Assembly (NCBI RefSeq): GCF_000005825.2
Contig: NC_013791.2
Location: forward strand, 1,550,001-1,614,000
Reading direction: 5' to 3'
Length of the DNA stretch: 64,000 nucleotides
From: Alkalihalophilus pseudofirmus OF4
Lineage (GTDB): Bacteria > Bacillota > Bacilli > Bacillales > Bacillaceae_D
Each line of letters opens with the position of its first letter. The first letter of the stretch is position 1. Shown here piece after piece: positions 53,338-61,692 of this stretch. Made by a program: the position numbers and the translations under genes. Under the pieces are notes generated by a model. It saw only the letters and a list, made by a program, of their open reading frames with translations, made no database searches and was not told where the DNA came from.

Positions 53338-53649
53338 ATGAATAATCCAGAGGTTCGACTGTCAGCTAAAGAGATTTTAGATAAAGAATTTAAAACGAGT
53401 ATGCGCGGCTACAATCCTGATGAGGTAGACAAGTTTCTTGATTCAGTTATACAAGATTATGAAGCGTTTCAAAAGAAAGTAGCAGCTCTTGAACAAGAGA
53501 ATCAAAAATTGCGCCGTGAGATGAAACAGCTTCAGGAAAGACCGCAGCGTCAAACGGCAGCTCCGACTGCAGGAAGTACGAACTATGATATTCTGCAGCG
53601 CCTTTCAAACCTAGAGAAAAAAGTATTCGGCAGCAAGCTGTACGAATAG
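53338..53649 (+). CDS. gpsB: cell division protein GpsB
   Basis: This 103-residue DivIVA-like coiled-coil protein coordinates the switch between lateral and septal wall synthesis by binding penicillin-binding proteins. It has the DivIVA-type lipid-binding start ([27 protein letters not shown] split over residues 9-36), a long coiled coil, a linker, and a C-terminal [13 protein letters not shown] trimerisation motif. It starts at ATG 53338. Confidence 0.96.
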   Translation: MNNPEVRLSAKEILDKEFKTSMRGYNPDEVDKFLDSVIQDYEAFQKKVAALEQENQKLRREMKQLQERPQRQTAAPTAGSTNYDILQRLSNLEKKVFGSKLYE

Positions 53650-53680
53650 AAAGTAGTAACTAGAATAAGGGGAGAGGTCA

Positions 53681-54073
53681 TTGATTGACGTCTATATTGA
53701 TGGTGCAAGTGCAGGGGATCCTGGTCCATCGGGGGCAGGAATCTTTATAAATTACAAAGACGGCAGTGTCGGACACTATTCAATTCCTCTTGGCCATATG
53801 TCAAATCATGAAGCGGAATATGAGGCATTGCTGCACGCCCTTAAAATTTGCAAAGAGAAAGGGTTTAAGCAAGTATCTTTTCGTACTGATTCACAGTTGA
53901 TTGATCAAGCCGTTGAGAAGCGTTATGTTAAAAATAAGCGCTATAATCAGTATTTAGAAGAAGCGCTTGTCTATATTGATGAATTTGATTTATTTTTTAT
54001 GAAATGGGTACCAAGTAAACAAAATAAAGATGCAGATCAATTAGCAAGAAGAGCAATTCAACAAGCAAAGTAA
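53681..54073 (+). CDS. ribonuclease HI-like protein (YpdQ type)
   Basis: This 130-residue RNase H-fold protein has the acidic catalytic set: D in VYIDGASAGDPGPSGAG, E in NHEAEYEALL, D in FRTDSQLID and D in NKDADQLARR. RNase HI-like enzymes cut RNA in RNA-DNA hybrids; the B. subtilis relative YpdQ matches closely. The start is TTG at 53681 after GGGGAGAGG. It precedes rnpB. Confidence 0.88.
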   Translation: MIDVYIDGASAGDPGPSGAGIFINYKDGSVGHYSIPLGHMSNHEAEYEALLHALKICKEKGFKQVSFRTDSQLIDQAVEKRYVKNKRYNQYLEEALVYIDEFDLFFMKWVPSKQNKDADQLARRAIQQAK

Positions 54074-54082
54074 AATTTACCA

Positions 54083-54111
54083 TTGATTTCATTCAACATA
54101 AAACGTATAAT
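54083..54111 (+). promoter_or_regulatory. SigA promoter of rnpB
   Basis: TTGATT (54083-54088) and consensus TATAAT (54106-54111) are 17 bases apart, just upstream of the RNase P RNA. Confidence 0.8.
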
Positions 54112-54129
54112 TAGATTTGTCGCTTATGA

Positions 54130-54540
54130 CGGAATTAACTGTTCAGGTGATCGCTGCACGTTTACGTGTAGAGGAAAGTCCATGCTCGCACTGGCTGAGA
54201 TGCCAGTAGTGTTCGTGCCTAGCCAATTCATAAGCTAGGGTAGTCTGGCATTATGCTGGGCTAACGGCAGGTGACGCACCTAAGTCTTTAGATATGGTGT
54301 GATAGCCTTGAAAGTGCCACAGTGACGGAGTCCATGTGGAAACATATGGAGTGGAACGAGGTAAACCCCGCGAGCGAGAAACCCAAAATATGGTAGGGGC
54401 ATTTTCTGAACCGGAAATGAACGGGTCAGATGAACAAGATCGTAGGTCTTGTAGATAGATGGTTACCACCGGAGTACGAGGTTCATCACCGCTTGTAGTA
54501 CTAAGGTACAGAACATGGCTTATCGAACAGTTAATAGATG
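54130..54540 (+). ncRNA. rnpB: RNase P RNA, bacterial type B
   Basis: The region carries the RNase P RNA core blocks: GAGGAAAGTCCATGCTCGCAC, GAGATGCCAGTAGTGTTCGTG, AACGGCAGGTGACG, GAAAGTGCCACAGTGACG, AACGAGGTAAACCCC, GAGCGAGAAACCC and the 3' AACATGGCTTATCGAAC. AACTGTTC and GAACAGTT close the outer helix. It lies between gpsB/ypdQ and ypsC, as in B. subtilis. Exact ends are approximate. Confidence 0.96.
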
Positions 54541-54560
54541 ACTTGAATAAGCGCGTTGAG

Positions 54561-54585
54561 AAATCCCCTCTACAGGGGTTTTTTT
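54561..54585 (+). terminator. intrinsic terminator of rnpB
   Basis: AATCCCCT and AGGGG with a short loop are followed by TTTTTTT. Confidence 0.9.
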
Positions 54586-54671
54586 CATTTACATAAGTTT
54601 TTCAGGTATTTGTCAGCTTGATCATAAATTGTTTATAATAAGGTAACTGTATACATAAGGAGATACGTACA

Positions 54672-55820
54672 ATGAGTAAAGTAACATTAATTGCGACAGC
54701 AACGATGGGTCTTGAAGCACTTGTTGCTAGAGAAGTGAAAGACCTCGGTTATACTGATGTGAAAGTAGAAAATGGAAGAGTAGAATTTACCGCCGATATC
54801 TCTGCGATTCCACGTGCTAATTTATGGCTGCGTACAGCAGATCGTGTGAAATTAAAAGTCGGTGAATTTAAGGCGTTCACTTTTGATGAGCTGTTTGAAA
54901 AAACAAAGGCATTGCCATGGGCAGATCTTATTCCTGTTCATGCAGAATTCCCTGTTATCGGGAAATCTGTGAAATCAAAATTATTTAGTGTATCTGATTG
55001 TCAGGCTATTGTTAAAAAAGCAGTCGTTGAAAGTATGAAAAAAAGATACAAGCGCGGCTGGTTTGATGAGGACGGTCCATTTTACCGAATCGAAGTGGCG
55101 TTATTAAAAGATGTCGTGACTTTAACGATCGACACGAGCGGCACTGGTCTTCACAAAAGAGGCTATCGTTACTTGCACAACCAAGCACCTCTTAAAGAGA
55201 CATTAGCAGCAGCTATGGTTATGTTAACGACATGGAGACCTGATCGTCCTTTTGCTGATCCTTTTTGCGGGTCCGGAACGCTTCCGATTGAGGCCGCTAT
55301 GATTGGTCAAAATATTGCACCAGGCTTTAACCGTGATTTTGTTTCAGAAGATTGGCATTGGATCGGTAAAGAGATATGGAATACGGCTAGACAAGAGGTA
55401 GAAGATTCAGCTAATTATGATCAGCCGTTAGATATTATGGGATCAGATATCGACCATCGCAGTGTGGAGTTAGCCCAAAATAATGCGATGGAAGCAGGTT
55501 TTGGTGAGTTGATTTCATTTAAGCAGATGCAAGTGAGCGATTTCCGTCATAGGGGAGAATACGGGATTTTAGTAGGTAACCCTCCATACGGTGAGCGTTT
55601 AGGAGAGCGGGCAGAAGTGGAAGAGATGTACCGTGGAATGGGGAAAGCTTTCGAGCTTTTAGATACATGGTCTGTTTACATGCTTACGTCCCATGAAGAG
55701 TTTGAAACGTTTTATGGTAAAAAGGCAAATAAAAAACGGAAGCTTTATAACGGGAATATTAAAACGGATTATTATCAATTTTTTGGGCCTCGTCCACCTC
55801 GTAAGGAAGAAACAAACTAA
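54672..55820 (+). CDS. ypsC: YpsC-type 23S rRNA methyltransferase (RlmL-like)
   Basis: This 382-residue class I methyltransferase has an N-terminal THUMP domain (residues about 45-155) and a SAM-binding domain (ADPFCGSGTLPIEAA near residue 197) with the adenine/guanine N-methyltransferase motif VGNPPYGERLG. Family members methylate guanine N2 in 23S rRNA. AAGGAG precedes the ATG. It follows rnpB, the same order as B. subtilis ypsC. Confidence 0.93.
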   Translation: MSKVTLIATATMGLEALVAREVKDLGYTDVKVENGRVEFTADISAIPRANLWLRTADRVKLKVGEFKAFTFDELFEKTKALPWADLIPVHAEFPVIGKSVKSKLFSVSDCQAIVKKAVVESMKKRYKRGWFDEDGPFYRIEVALLKDVVTLTIDTSGTGLHKRGYRYLHNQAPLKETLAAAMVMLTTWRPDRPFADPFCGSGTLPIEAAMIGQNIAPGFNRDFVSEDWHWIGKEIWNTARQEVEDSANYDQPLDIMGSDIDHRSVELAQNNAMEAGFGELISFKQMQVSDFRHRGEYGILVGNPPYGERLGERAEVEEMYRGMGKAFELLDTWSVYMLTSHEEFETFYGKKANKKRKLYNGNIKTDYYQFFGPRPPRKEETN

Positions 55821-55829
55821 TCAACGAAG

Positions 55830-55860
55830 TAAAGCTGTTCATAATGAGCAGCTTTTTAAA
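55830..55860 (+). terminator. intrinsic terminator after ypsC
   Basis: AAAGCTGTTCA and TGAGCAGCTTT form a stem, then T and A runs. Confidence 0.75.
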
Positions 55861-55873
55861 AAAAATATTTACT

Positions 55874-55892
55874 ATAATATTATTATGTAAAC
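55874..55892. repeat. AT-rich palindromic repeat, copy 2
   Basis: Exact 19-base match to the sequence at 43613-43631, within a 27-base stretch with two mismatches. Confidence 0.6.
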
Positions 55893-55968
55893 AACTAATA
55901 ACTCAATGAATATTTAATCCCAAAATGGTGCATAGTATGTAAGGAGAACATCGAAACGAGGGATGAGA

Positions 55969-56217
55969 ATGAGTGAGCCGTATAATGAGTTAAAGCAAGT
56001 AGAAATGGCGATTAAGTCTGCACAGCGTATGGTCGGTCAAGCGACAATGAGTATGGACCCTGATCAGCTTCAAGCAGCAACCGATGCTGTAAATCAAGCG
56101 AAAGAACAATACAAAAAAGCGGCTTCCCATCAAACAGGCGTAGACGCTGCTTTCTTTGAATTTTCAGAAGAGCTGCTTGAGAAGGCAGATACACAATTAA
56201 ATGAAGCAAAAAAATAA
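55969..56217 (+). CDS. small helical protein, probably DUF2564
   Basis: This 82-residue helical, charged protein (QVEMAIKSAQRMVGQATMSMDPDQL split) resembles Bacillus DUF2564 small proteins; the function is unknown. GAGGG before the ATG at 55969 favours it over 55963. A bidirectional terminator follows. Confidence 0.68.
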   Translation: MSEPYNELKQVEMAIKSAQRMVGQATMSMDPDQLQAATDAVNQAKEQYKKAASHQTGVDAAFFEFSEELLEKADTQLNEAKK

Positions 56218-56246
56218 CCGAGCTCCATTGAGCCGGTTATTTTTTT
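56210..56246. terminator. bidirectional terminator
   Basis: AATAACCGAGCTC and GAGCCGGTTATT form a stem with T/A runs, shared with the HesB-like gene. Confidence 0.85.
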
Positions 56247-56563
56247 ATTTGTTCGTCTTCTAAATCTGGATGATCGGTCTGCTCGAATTTAGGACTGTAA
56301 AAATCGAGGTATCCAAAATCTTCATTGTAATCGATTGTCATGCCGTCCAAATACCAAAAATCGTCTTCATTGACAAAAAAGGTGACTCCGTTTTTGTTTA
56401 AGGTGTAAGATGTTTTTTGTGGTGAATCTTTAATGACCCCAACTGAGAAGCCGCCTGAACCAACTCCACCGACTCGAACAAACAAACGAAGAGTATCTCC
56501 TTTTTGTAAAGGAATCTCATTTATATAAAAAGTGCTTGCGCTGTCTGTTAATTTCAAATCCAT
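56237..56563 (-). CDS. HesB-like protein (YneR type)
   Basis: This 108-residue protein has the Fe-S biogenesis fold of the HesB/YadR family (DTLRLFVRVGGVGSGGFSVGV), but the three conserved cysteines of A-type Fe-S carriers are missing. It matches the B. subtilis YneR group, whose role is unknown. It is convergent with the DUF2564-like gene. Confidence 0.8.
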   Translation of the reverse strand: MDLKLTDSASTFYINEIPLQKGDTLRLFVRVGGVGSGGFSVGVIKDSPQKTSYTLNKNGVTFFVNEDDFWYLDGMTIDYNEDFGYLDFYSPKFEQTDHPDLEDEQIKK

Positions 56564-56744
56564 TTAATGTACCCCCTTCAATCCTTTCCACAATATCATA
56601 AAATTCGACAAGTTCCTAGAAAAAACGTTGCTAAGAAGCAGGAAATTTGATTCGGATGACGAATTAATGAAAGGAACAAATTTTGAAATTTAAACTTACA
56701 TAATTAAATGTAAAAGACTTACATAATTGAAAGGTGGATAAAAG

Positions 56745-58262
56745 ATGAGTGAACGTATCAAAAAAGTAGAACGAGATTTTTTAGCATATACCAAAAAGAT
56801 GGAGGATTACGGACAGGCTTTATCTCTCCTAGCTTGGGATGCTAGAACAGGTGCTCCGAAAAAAGGAATTCAGCAGCGTTCAGAAGTGATCGGCACGCTG
56901 TCATCAGAGTTGTTTCAATTATCAACATCAGAGGAGATGGCAAGCTTCTTAGGTGAATTACGGGAAGAGGGTGCAAAAGAGCATCTATCAGAAATTACTC
57001 TTAAAAGTGTAGAGCAGTGTCATAAAGAATTTGAGCGGAACTTAAAAATCCCAAAAGATGAGTATAAGGAATATGTAATGCTTCAATCGCAGTCAGAATC
57101 AATCTGGGAGGAAGCTAAGGATAAAGCTGATTTTGAGATGTTCAAACCGAACTTAGAGAAGCTTGTAGAGTTTAAGAAGCGTTTTGTCGGTTACTTAGGA
57201 CATAACGGCAACCCATACAATACATTATTAGATGATTATGAACCAGGTGTATTTGTTGATACGATCGATAAAGTGTTTGGCGAGCTTCGCGATCAGCTGA
57301 TTCCTCTTGTCAAAGGAGTCACTGAATCAAGCCATCAGCCAAAGACAGACTTTTTATTTAAAAGCTTTCCTCGTGAAGCTCAACAAGCGTTAAGTAAAGA
57401 TATTTTAAAGGAAATCGGATATGACTTTGGGGCAGGACGTTTAGATGAAACGGTTCACCCGTTTGCTATAGGTATCAATCCGAATGATGTACGTGTGACA
57501 ACAAAATATAATGAATCTGATTTCCGCGTCGCATTATTTGGCACGATTCACGAGGGCGGTCATGCGCTGTATGAACAAAATATTTCGCAAGATTTGATCG
57601 GTACACCTCTTTGTGACGGCACGTCGATGGGAATTCATGAATCACAGTCATTGTTCTGGGAAAAGTTTGTCGGAAAGAACTTCGGCTTCTGGGAGCGCAA
57701 TTATGACTTGCTGAAAAAGCATTCATCAGGCCAGTTTGATGATGTGCCGCTTGAAGATTTCTACTTTGCCGTTAATCAATCTAAGCGATCATTAATCCGC
57801 ATAGAAAGTGACGAGCTGACTTATTGCCTGCACATTATTCTTCGTTATGAGCTTGAGAAAGCATTAATGCAGGGGGATATTGAAGTGCGTGATCTGCCTG
57901 GTCTGTGGAATGAGAAGATGGAAGAGTATTTAGGGATCAGACCGAGTCATGATGGTGAAGGAGTGCTTCAGGATGTGCATTGGTCATTTGGTGCATTCGG
58001 ATACTTCCCATCATATGCATTAGGATATATTTATTCAGCACAATTAAAAGAAGCGTTAGTGAGTGATCTTCCTCAATTTGATGAGCTGATCCGTACAGGA
58101 GAGTATGCACCGATTCAGAGCTGGATGACTGAGAATGTCCATCAGTTTGGAAAAATGAAAAAGCCAGCCGATATTATTAAAGATACAACAGGCGGCGGCA
58201 TTGACTCCAAACCGCTTGTTCGCTACTTAGAAGAAAAATATCGTCGCTTGTATAAATTTTAA
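56745..58262 (+). CDS. ypwA: M32-family carboxypeptidase
   Basis: This 505-residue zinc carboxypeptidase of the Taq (M32) family has the HEGGH zinc motif at residues 269-273, preceded by FGTI and followed by GIHESQSLFWE. It removes C-terminal residues from peptides in the cytoplasm. Matching length and motifs indicate the B. subtilis YpwA orthologue. AAAGGTGG precedes the ATG. A terminator follows. Confidence 0.93.
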   Translation: MSERIKKVERDFLAYTKKMEDYGQALSLLAWDARTGAPKKGIQQRSEVIGTLSSELFQLSTSEEMASFLGELREEGAKEHLSEITLKSVEQCHKEFERNLKIPKDEYKEYVMLQSQSESIWEEAKDKADFEMFKPNLEKLVEFKKRFVGYLGHNGNPYNTLLDDYEPGVFVDTIDKVFGELRDQLIPLVKGVTESSHQPKTDFLFKSFPREAQQALSKDILKEIGYDFGAGRLDETVHPFAIGINPNDVRVTTKYNESDFRVALFGTIHEGGHALYEQNISQDLIGTPLCDGTSMGIHESQSLFWEKFVGKNFGFWERNYDLLKKHSSGQFDDVPLEDFYFAVNQSKRSLIRIESDELTYCLHIILRYELEKALMQGDIEVRDLPGLWNEKMEEYLGIRPSHDGEGVLQDVHWSFGAFGYFPSYALGYIYSAQLKEALVSDLPQFDELIRTGEYAPIQSWMTENVHQFGKMKKPADIIKDTTGGGIDSKPLVRYLEEKYRRLYKF

Positions 58263-58264
58263 GC

Positions 58265-58298
58265 AAGAGAGCTGCAGGAATGCAGCTCTCTTTATTTA
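58265..58298 (+). terminator. intrinsic terminator after M32 gene
   Basis: AGAGAGCTGCA and TGCAGCTCTCT form a stem with a four-base loop, then TTATTT. Confidence 0.9.
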
Positions 58299-58427
58299 CT
58301 TAAATATATATAATTTCACTTACCGTATTAAATGATGATATATAGGACAGGTAACTAAACAAAGAACAACCAAATTGAATAGAATATAGCAAGTTATCCT
58401 ATACTTGTGCTAGAGGTGATCATGTAG

Positions 58428-58721
58428 ATGGATATTGTGATTTTCGAACCGAGAAAAGAGCCATTTAAAACAAAAATAAACAATAAACAAGAGATTGAAC
58501 AAATACTTGGCGGTCCATACAGTGAGTTTATATACAAATCAAATGGAGAAGAGTATGCAGCTTTTTGTCATAAAGAAGGCTGGAGAAAGCATCGAGATGA
58601 AGTGGCAGCCGTATATGGAACCGTTATTCTTGCAGCAGGAAGCAGCCGACTAGAAGATGAGGATAAACATTTTTTATTTAACAATGGGATGGATATTGAG
58701 AAGTGGGAAATCGCTCATTAA
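58428..58721 (+). CDS. small DUF3846-like protein
   Basis: This 97-residue soluble protein (IVIFEPRKEPFKTKINNKQEIEQILGG split, later AVYGTVILAAG) resembles DUF3846 proteins that are common in Bacillaceae and plasmids. Function unknown. GAGGTGAT precedes the ATG. A terminator separates it from the next gene. Confidence 0.65.
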   Translation: MDIVIFEPRKEPFKTKINNKQEIEQILGGPYSEFIYKSNGEEYAAFCHKEGWRKHRDEVAAVYGTVILAAGSSRLEDEDKHFLFNNGMDIEKWEIAH

Positions 58722-58796
58722 AAATTAGAGAGGTTACTATATTTATATAGGTTGTTATATTCAAAAAGGGTGAGGGCAATCTGAGGTAGATACAGA

Positions 58797-58831
58797 ACAA
58801 GGAGCTGACTAATCAGCTCCTTGTTTTTGGT
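58797..58831 (+). terminator. intrinsic terminator
   Basis: ACAAGGAGCTGA and TCAGCTCCTTGT form a stem with a four-base loop, then TTTTT. Confidence 0.9.
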
Positions 58832-59537
58832 GAGAAGATTTTTTAACTAAGAGAAAAGGTACATATAACAGTCCATACATAAAGAGAGCAATGAACTCAA
58901 GCTGAAAAATATACCATGGGTAAGGACCGAGGAAATCAAGAATGCTTGGTCCTTCTGGTTTGTGAGCTAAAAACATATAATTTGCACCAGTTAGAACGTT
59001 AATAAAAAAGACGAGAAGTGCAATTACATTTAAGGCAGCAAATGATTTTAAAGCTGATTTCCAAGTGATTCGGTATTTTTCAACCCAGACCATGTAGAGA
59101 ATGGCTAGAATAATCGCGGTATGAGCGATGAAAAAATGAAAAAAACGATAATGAGGAAACGTATAAAATAAATCTGGTGTAATAATGGCCTGCAGCGCGC
59201 CAGCTAGCCCAAAGAAATAGACGATTTCAAATATAAATGACTGACGCGTAATCAGCATATAAATACAAATAAATAAACTGATCGTACAAAGTTGTGCAGG
59301 CAGATGAAATCTCACATCCCAAATTCCGGATAGGACTGTCCAGGCGAGAAAACTCACTTCTGATAAAATCAGCAAACTTATCAGTGCATACCTGCCGAAT
59401 GATTGCATGTACGGTTTATGGCGGTGTAGATAGAGCAGAACCAATAGAATAAGTAAGATACCAATAGAAAGCAGATGGGCTGTTGACAAAAAAAGAGGGG
59501 CCTCTGCATACTGCCCTGGAGCAAAAATTGTATCTAT
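58809..59537 (-). CDS. TIGR02206-type (YwaF-like) membrane protein, unusual start
   Basis: This membrane protein has six or seven helices and the TIGR02206 features (FHLPAQLCTISLFICI, FYTFPHYRFFHFFIAH, GPYPWYIFQLEFIAL). Family members usually start with a short stretch before a FxxFSxxHL helix. Here that stretch (IFAPGQYAEAPLFLSTAHL) is encoded upstream of the first TTG (59489), but no ATG, GTG or TTG exists. GAGGTGAT lies five bases before an in-frame ATA at 59537, which would give 242 residues. Confidence 0.72.
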   Translation of the reverse strand: MDTIFAPGQYAEAPLFLSTAHLLSIGILLILLVLLYLHRHKPYMQSFGRYALISLLILSEVSFLAWTVLSGIWDVRFHLPAQLCTISLFICIYMLITRQSFIFEIVYFFGLAGALQAIITPDLFYTFPHYRFFHFFIAHTAIILAILYMVWVEKYRITWKSALKSFAALNVIALLVFFINVLTGANYMFLAHKPEGPSILDFLGPYPWYIFQLEFIALFMYGLLYVPFLLVKKSSHQKQGAD

Positions 59538-59598
59538 AAAACATCACCTCAAGTATTAGGTTGTTCGCTTTAGTTTACTATAAGTAAATAATGTTTAT

Positions 59599-60687
59599 TT
59601 ATGAAATTGAGAGTCTTGTGATCGCTTCTTTTCTAGCATCGTCTTGAACATGGGCATAAACTTGTGTAGTGGCAACCGATTCGTGGCCGAGAAGACTTTG
59701 AACGGTTAAGACATCGACTCCTTTTGCCACAAGTGCTGTAGCAAAGCTGTGGCGTAGTTTATGCGCAGTGATCGTTTTATGTTGGAGAGACGGTGCATAT
59801 TGTTTTGCTCGGTGTAATTGACGCTGAATCATCTTTTGCAATGCGCTGACTGTTACCTGCTTCGTATATTCTTGGCTTTGAAAATCGTACCCAATAAACA
59901 GGTGGTCTTCACTTTGCTTAGGTCGCGATTTAATTGGCAGGGAGTCAAGATAGTAAGTTAATACGTCAATTGTTTCATAGGAGAGCGGAATGCTGCGCTC
60001 TTTATTTCCTTTCCCTTGTACTTTAAGAATGTTCTCTTCTTTATCAAAATCCTTCATCTTTACATTGGCTAACTCCGAAATTCGTAAGCCTGAACTAATT
60101 AATAAATAAATAACGGCATAATCACGCGCTAATAGTTTTTCTGCATACTTTTTTTGTCTGAATGATAGACTGCTAGTGTCTTTAACTGCTTTTAACAATA
60201 ACTGAGCTTCGTTGATTGTCAAGAAAACAGGATCTCGCTTCCCGACCTTTGGACGCTCGACACCAAGAACTGGATTCGTCGTCGTTTCACCTTTTTTAAC
60301 AAGGTAATCAAATAACGATTGCAAGGCAGAGATTTTTCGGTTAATCGTTCTCGGTTCATTTTCTACCTCAAGAGAGAGATAGGTAATGTAGTGTTCAATC
60401 GCTGCTTTTTCAATTTGTAAGAAATCTTTTAATGTGACAGCTGCTGGCTGGAAAGAGGGATCTTCTGAGACTCTTTTTACATAATGGAAAAAATAATGAT
60501 AATCATAAATATATCTTTGGATCGTCTGCTTAGAATAACCGAGTGATACACGGCTTATGAGATATTGCTGGATAAATAGAGGAAGCTGATCTATTTTTCT
60601 ATATTGCTGTTTAATTGCCTCTGGCAGGAAATCTGTTTTTAAATCAGTCTTTTTATGTAAATCATTTAATTTTGCAAAGAATGACAC
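59599..60687 (-). CDS. XerS-like tyrosine recombinase
   Basis: This 362-residue site-specific recombinase has an N-terminal SAM-like core-binding domain (GYSKQTIQRYIYDYHYFF) and a catalytic domain with the full set: R in SSGLRISEL, K in GKGNKERSIPL, HKLRH, LLGHESVATTQVYAHV with the nucleophile Tyr. Its length and the LLARDYAVIYLL insert resemble XerS of streptococci. The GTG at 60696 lies within the ribosome site GAGGTGA, so the next GTG at 60687 is the probable start. No mobile element borders it. Confidence 0.85.
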   Translation of the reverse strand: MSFFAKLNDLHKKTDLKTDFLPEAIKQQYRKIDQLPLFIQQYLISRVSLGYSKQTIQRYIYDYHYFFHYVKRVSEDPSFQPAAVTLKDFLQIEKAAIEHYITYLSLEVENEPRTINRKISALQSLFDYLVKKGETTTNPVLGVERPKVGKRDPVFLTINEAQLLLKAVKDTSSLSFRQKKYAEKLLARDYAVIYLLISSGLRISELANVKMKDFDKEENILKVQGKGNKERSIPLSYETIDVLTYYLDSLPIKSRPKQSEDHLFIGYDFQSQEYTKQVTVSALQKMIQRQLHRAKQYAPSLQHKTITAHKLRHSFATALVAKGVDVLTVQSLLGHESVATTQVYAHVQDDARKEAITRLSIS

Positions 60688-60808
60688 AGTATTCACCTCA
60701 TTAGTAGTTTAACGTAAAATATACGTTCTGTGAAATGTTGATTTCATGGAACGTAGATAATTAGTTTGGAAGATACTTCTAAGAGTAATTGACAATCACC
60801 TGAATAAA
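60688..60808. other. intergenic region between recombinase and bio genes
   Basis: This stretch includes AACGTA..TACGTT inverted half-sites near 60711-60730, a third AACGTA downstream, and a GAAAT/ATTTC hairpin. TTGACA at 60789-60794 lies just before the biotin operator and may be the bio -35 box. Confidence 0.5.
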
Positions 60809-60839
60809 TTGTTAACTTAATATATAAATAGGTTAACAA
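60809..60839 (+). promoter_or_regulatory. BirA operator of bio operon
   Basis: TTGTTAAC (60809-60816), a 15-base spacer and GTTAACAA (60832-60839) match the dyad bound by biotinylated BirA in Bacillus. The site lies 31 bases before bioW, so biotin should repress the operon. Confidence 0.92.
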
Positions 60840-60870
60840 AAAGATCGAGACCTGGATTGAAGGTGATAAA

Positions 60871-61692
60871 ATGCAACATGAGCATATATATTTCAGCGTC
60901 AGAATGAGAGCAGCACAAGGTGGATCTCATGAACAAGGAGGCAAGCATATCTCAGGCGGGGAAAAGATTGTTCCGTATCATGACCTCTCATCATGTATGG
61001 CAGAATTAGCTGAAAAAGGCCTGAATCATTCGCGTGGCAAGCCTGACTTTATGAACATTCAATTTGAACAAATCGAAGAAGCGGTTAAATATGTGTCACC
61101 CTTGCCTGTTGGTACCCATGTTGTATCTTCAGTAGCTGACGGGCAAGCGACTGCTCGCTCATTACTAACTGAAGCTGGGATTAAGCCTCAGGTAATTGAA
61201 GAAGCCTATTATGTGTTATCAGAGCTAACTGAATTACGAGGGGCTCTTTTCATTGATGCTGCTACTGGTCAAAGGTTGGATGACCCTATAAAAAATGGAG
61301 TCAGAGTAACAAGGATGGATTGGCCTTTGGATGACTTTAGCTGCTGGTTAAACGAACACCAACTGTCGCCTAATATACGAATGAAAGAAGCTTTGGCCTT
61401 AGCAACAAAAGTCACTCAACACCCTGCAACCATTGCTGAATTATGCTGGTCAGATGATCCTGATTATATTACTGGATATGTGGCGAGTCAGAAGTTTGGG
61501 TATCAGCGAATATCTCAGCTAAAAGAATTGGGCGAAGAGAAAGGCTGCCGTATTTTTTTTGTGGATCAAACGAAAATGAAAAACTTGGATGCCTATATAA
61601 ATTATTTAACGACACAGCCAGTGCTGATTCGTTGGAAGCAGGAGGTGATGGCTGATGAGTCTCGATCAATGGCTGGCCGAGCGGCTGAGTAA
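60871..61692 (+). CDS. bioW: 6-carboxyhexanoate-CoA ligase (BioW)
   Basis: This 273-residue enzyme activates pimelate to pimeloyl-CoA with ATP and CoA. It matches BioW by the N-terminal YFSVRMRAAQGG, the ISGGEKIVPY segment, and VRVTRMDWPLDD. GAAGGTGAT precedes the ATG. It is the first gene behind the BirA operator and overlaps bioF by 38 bases. Confidence 0.95.
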   Translation: MQHEHIYFSVRMRAAQGGSHEQGGKHISGGEKIVPYHDLSSCMAELAEKGLNHSRGKPDFMNIQFEQIEEAVKYVSPLPVGTHVVSSVADGQATARSLLTEAGIKPQVIEEAYYVLSELTELRGALFIDAATGQRLDDPIKNGVRVTRMDWPLDDFSCWLNEHQLSPNIRMKEALALATKVTQHPATIAELCWSDDPDYITGYVASQKFGYQRISQLKELGEEKGCRIFFVDQTKMKNLDAYINYLTTQPVLIRWKQEVMADESRSMAGRAAE

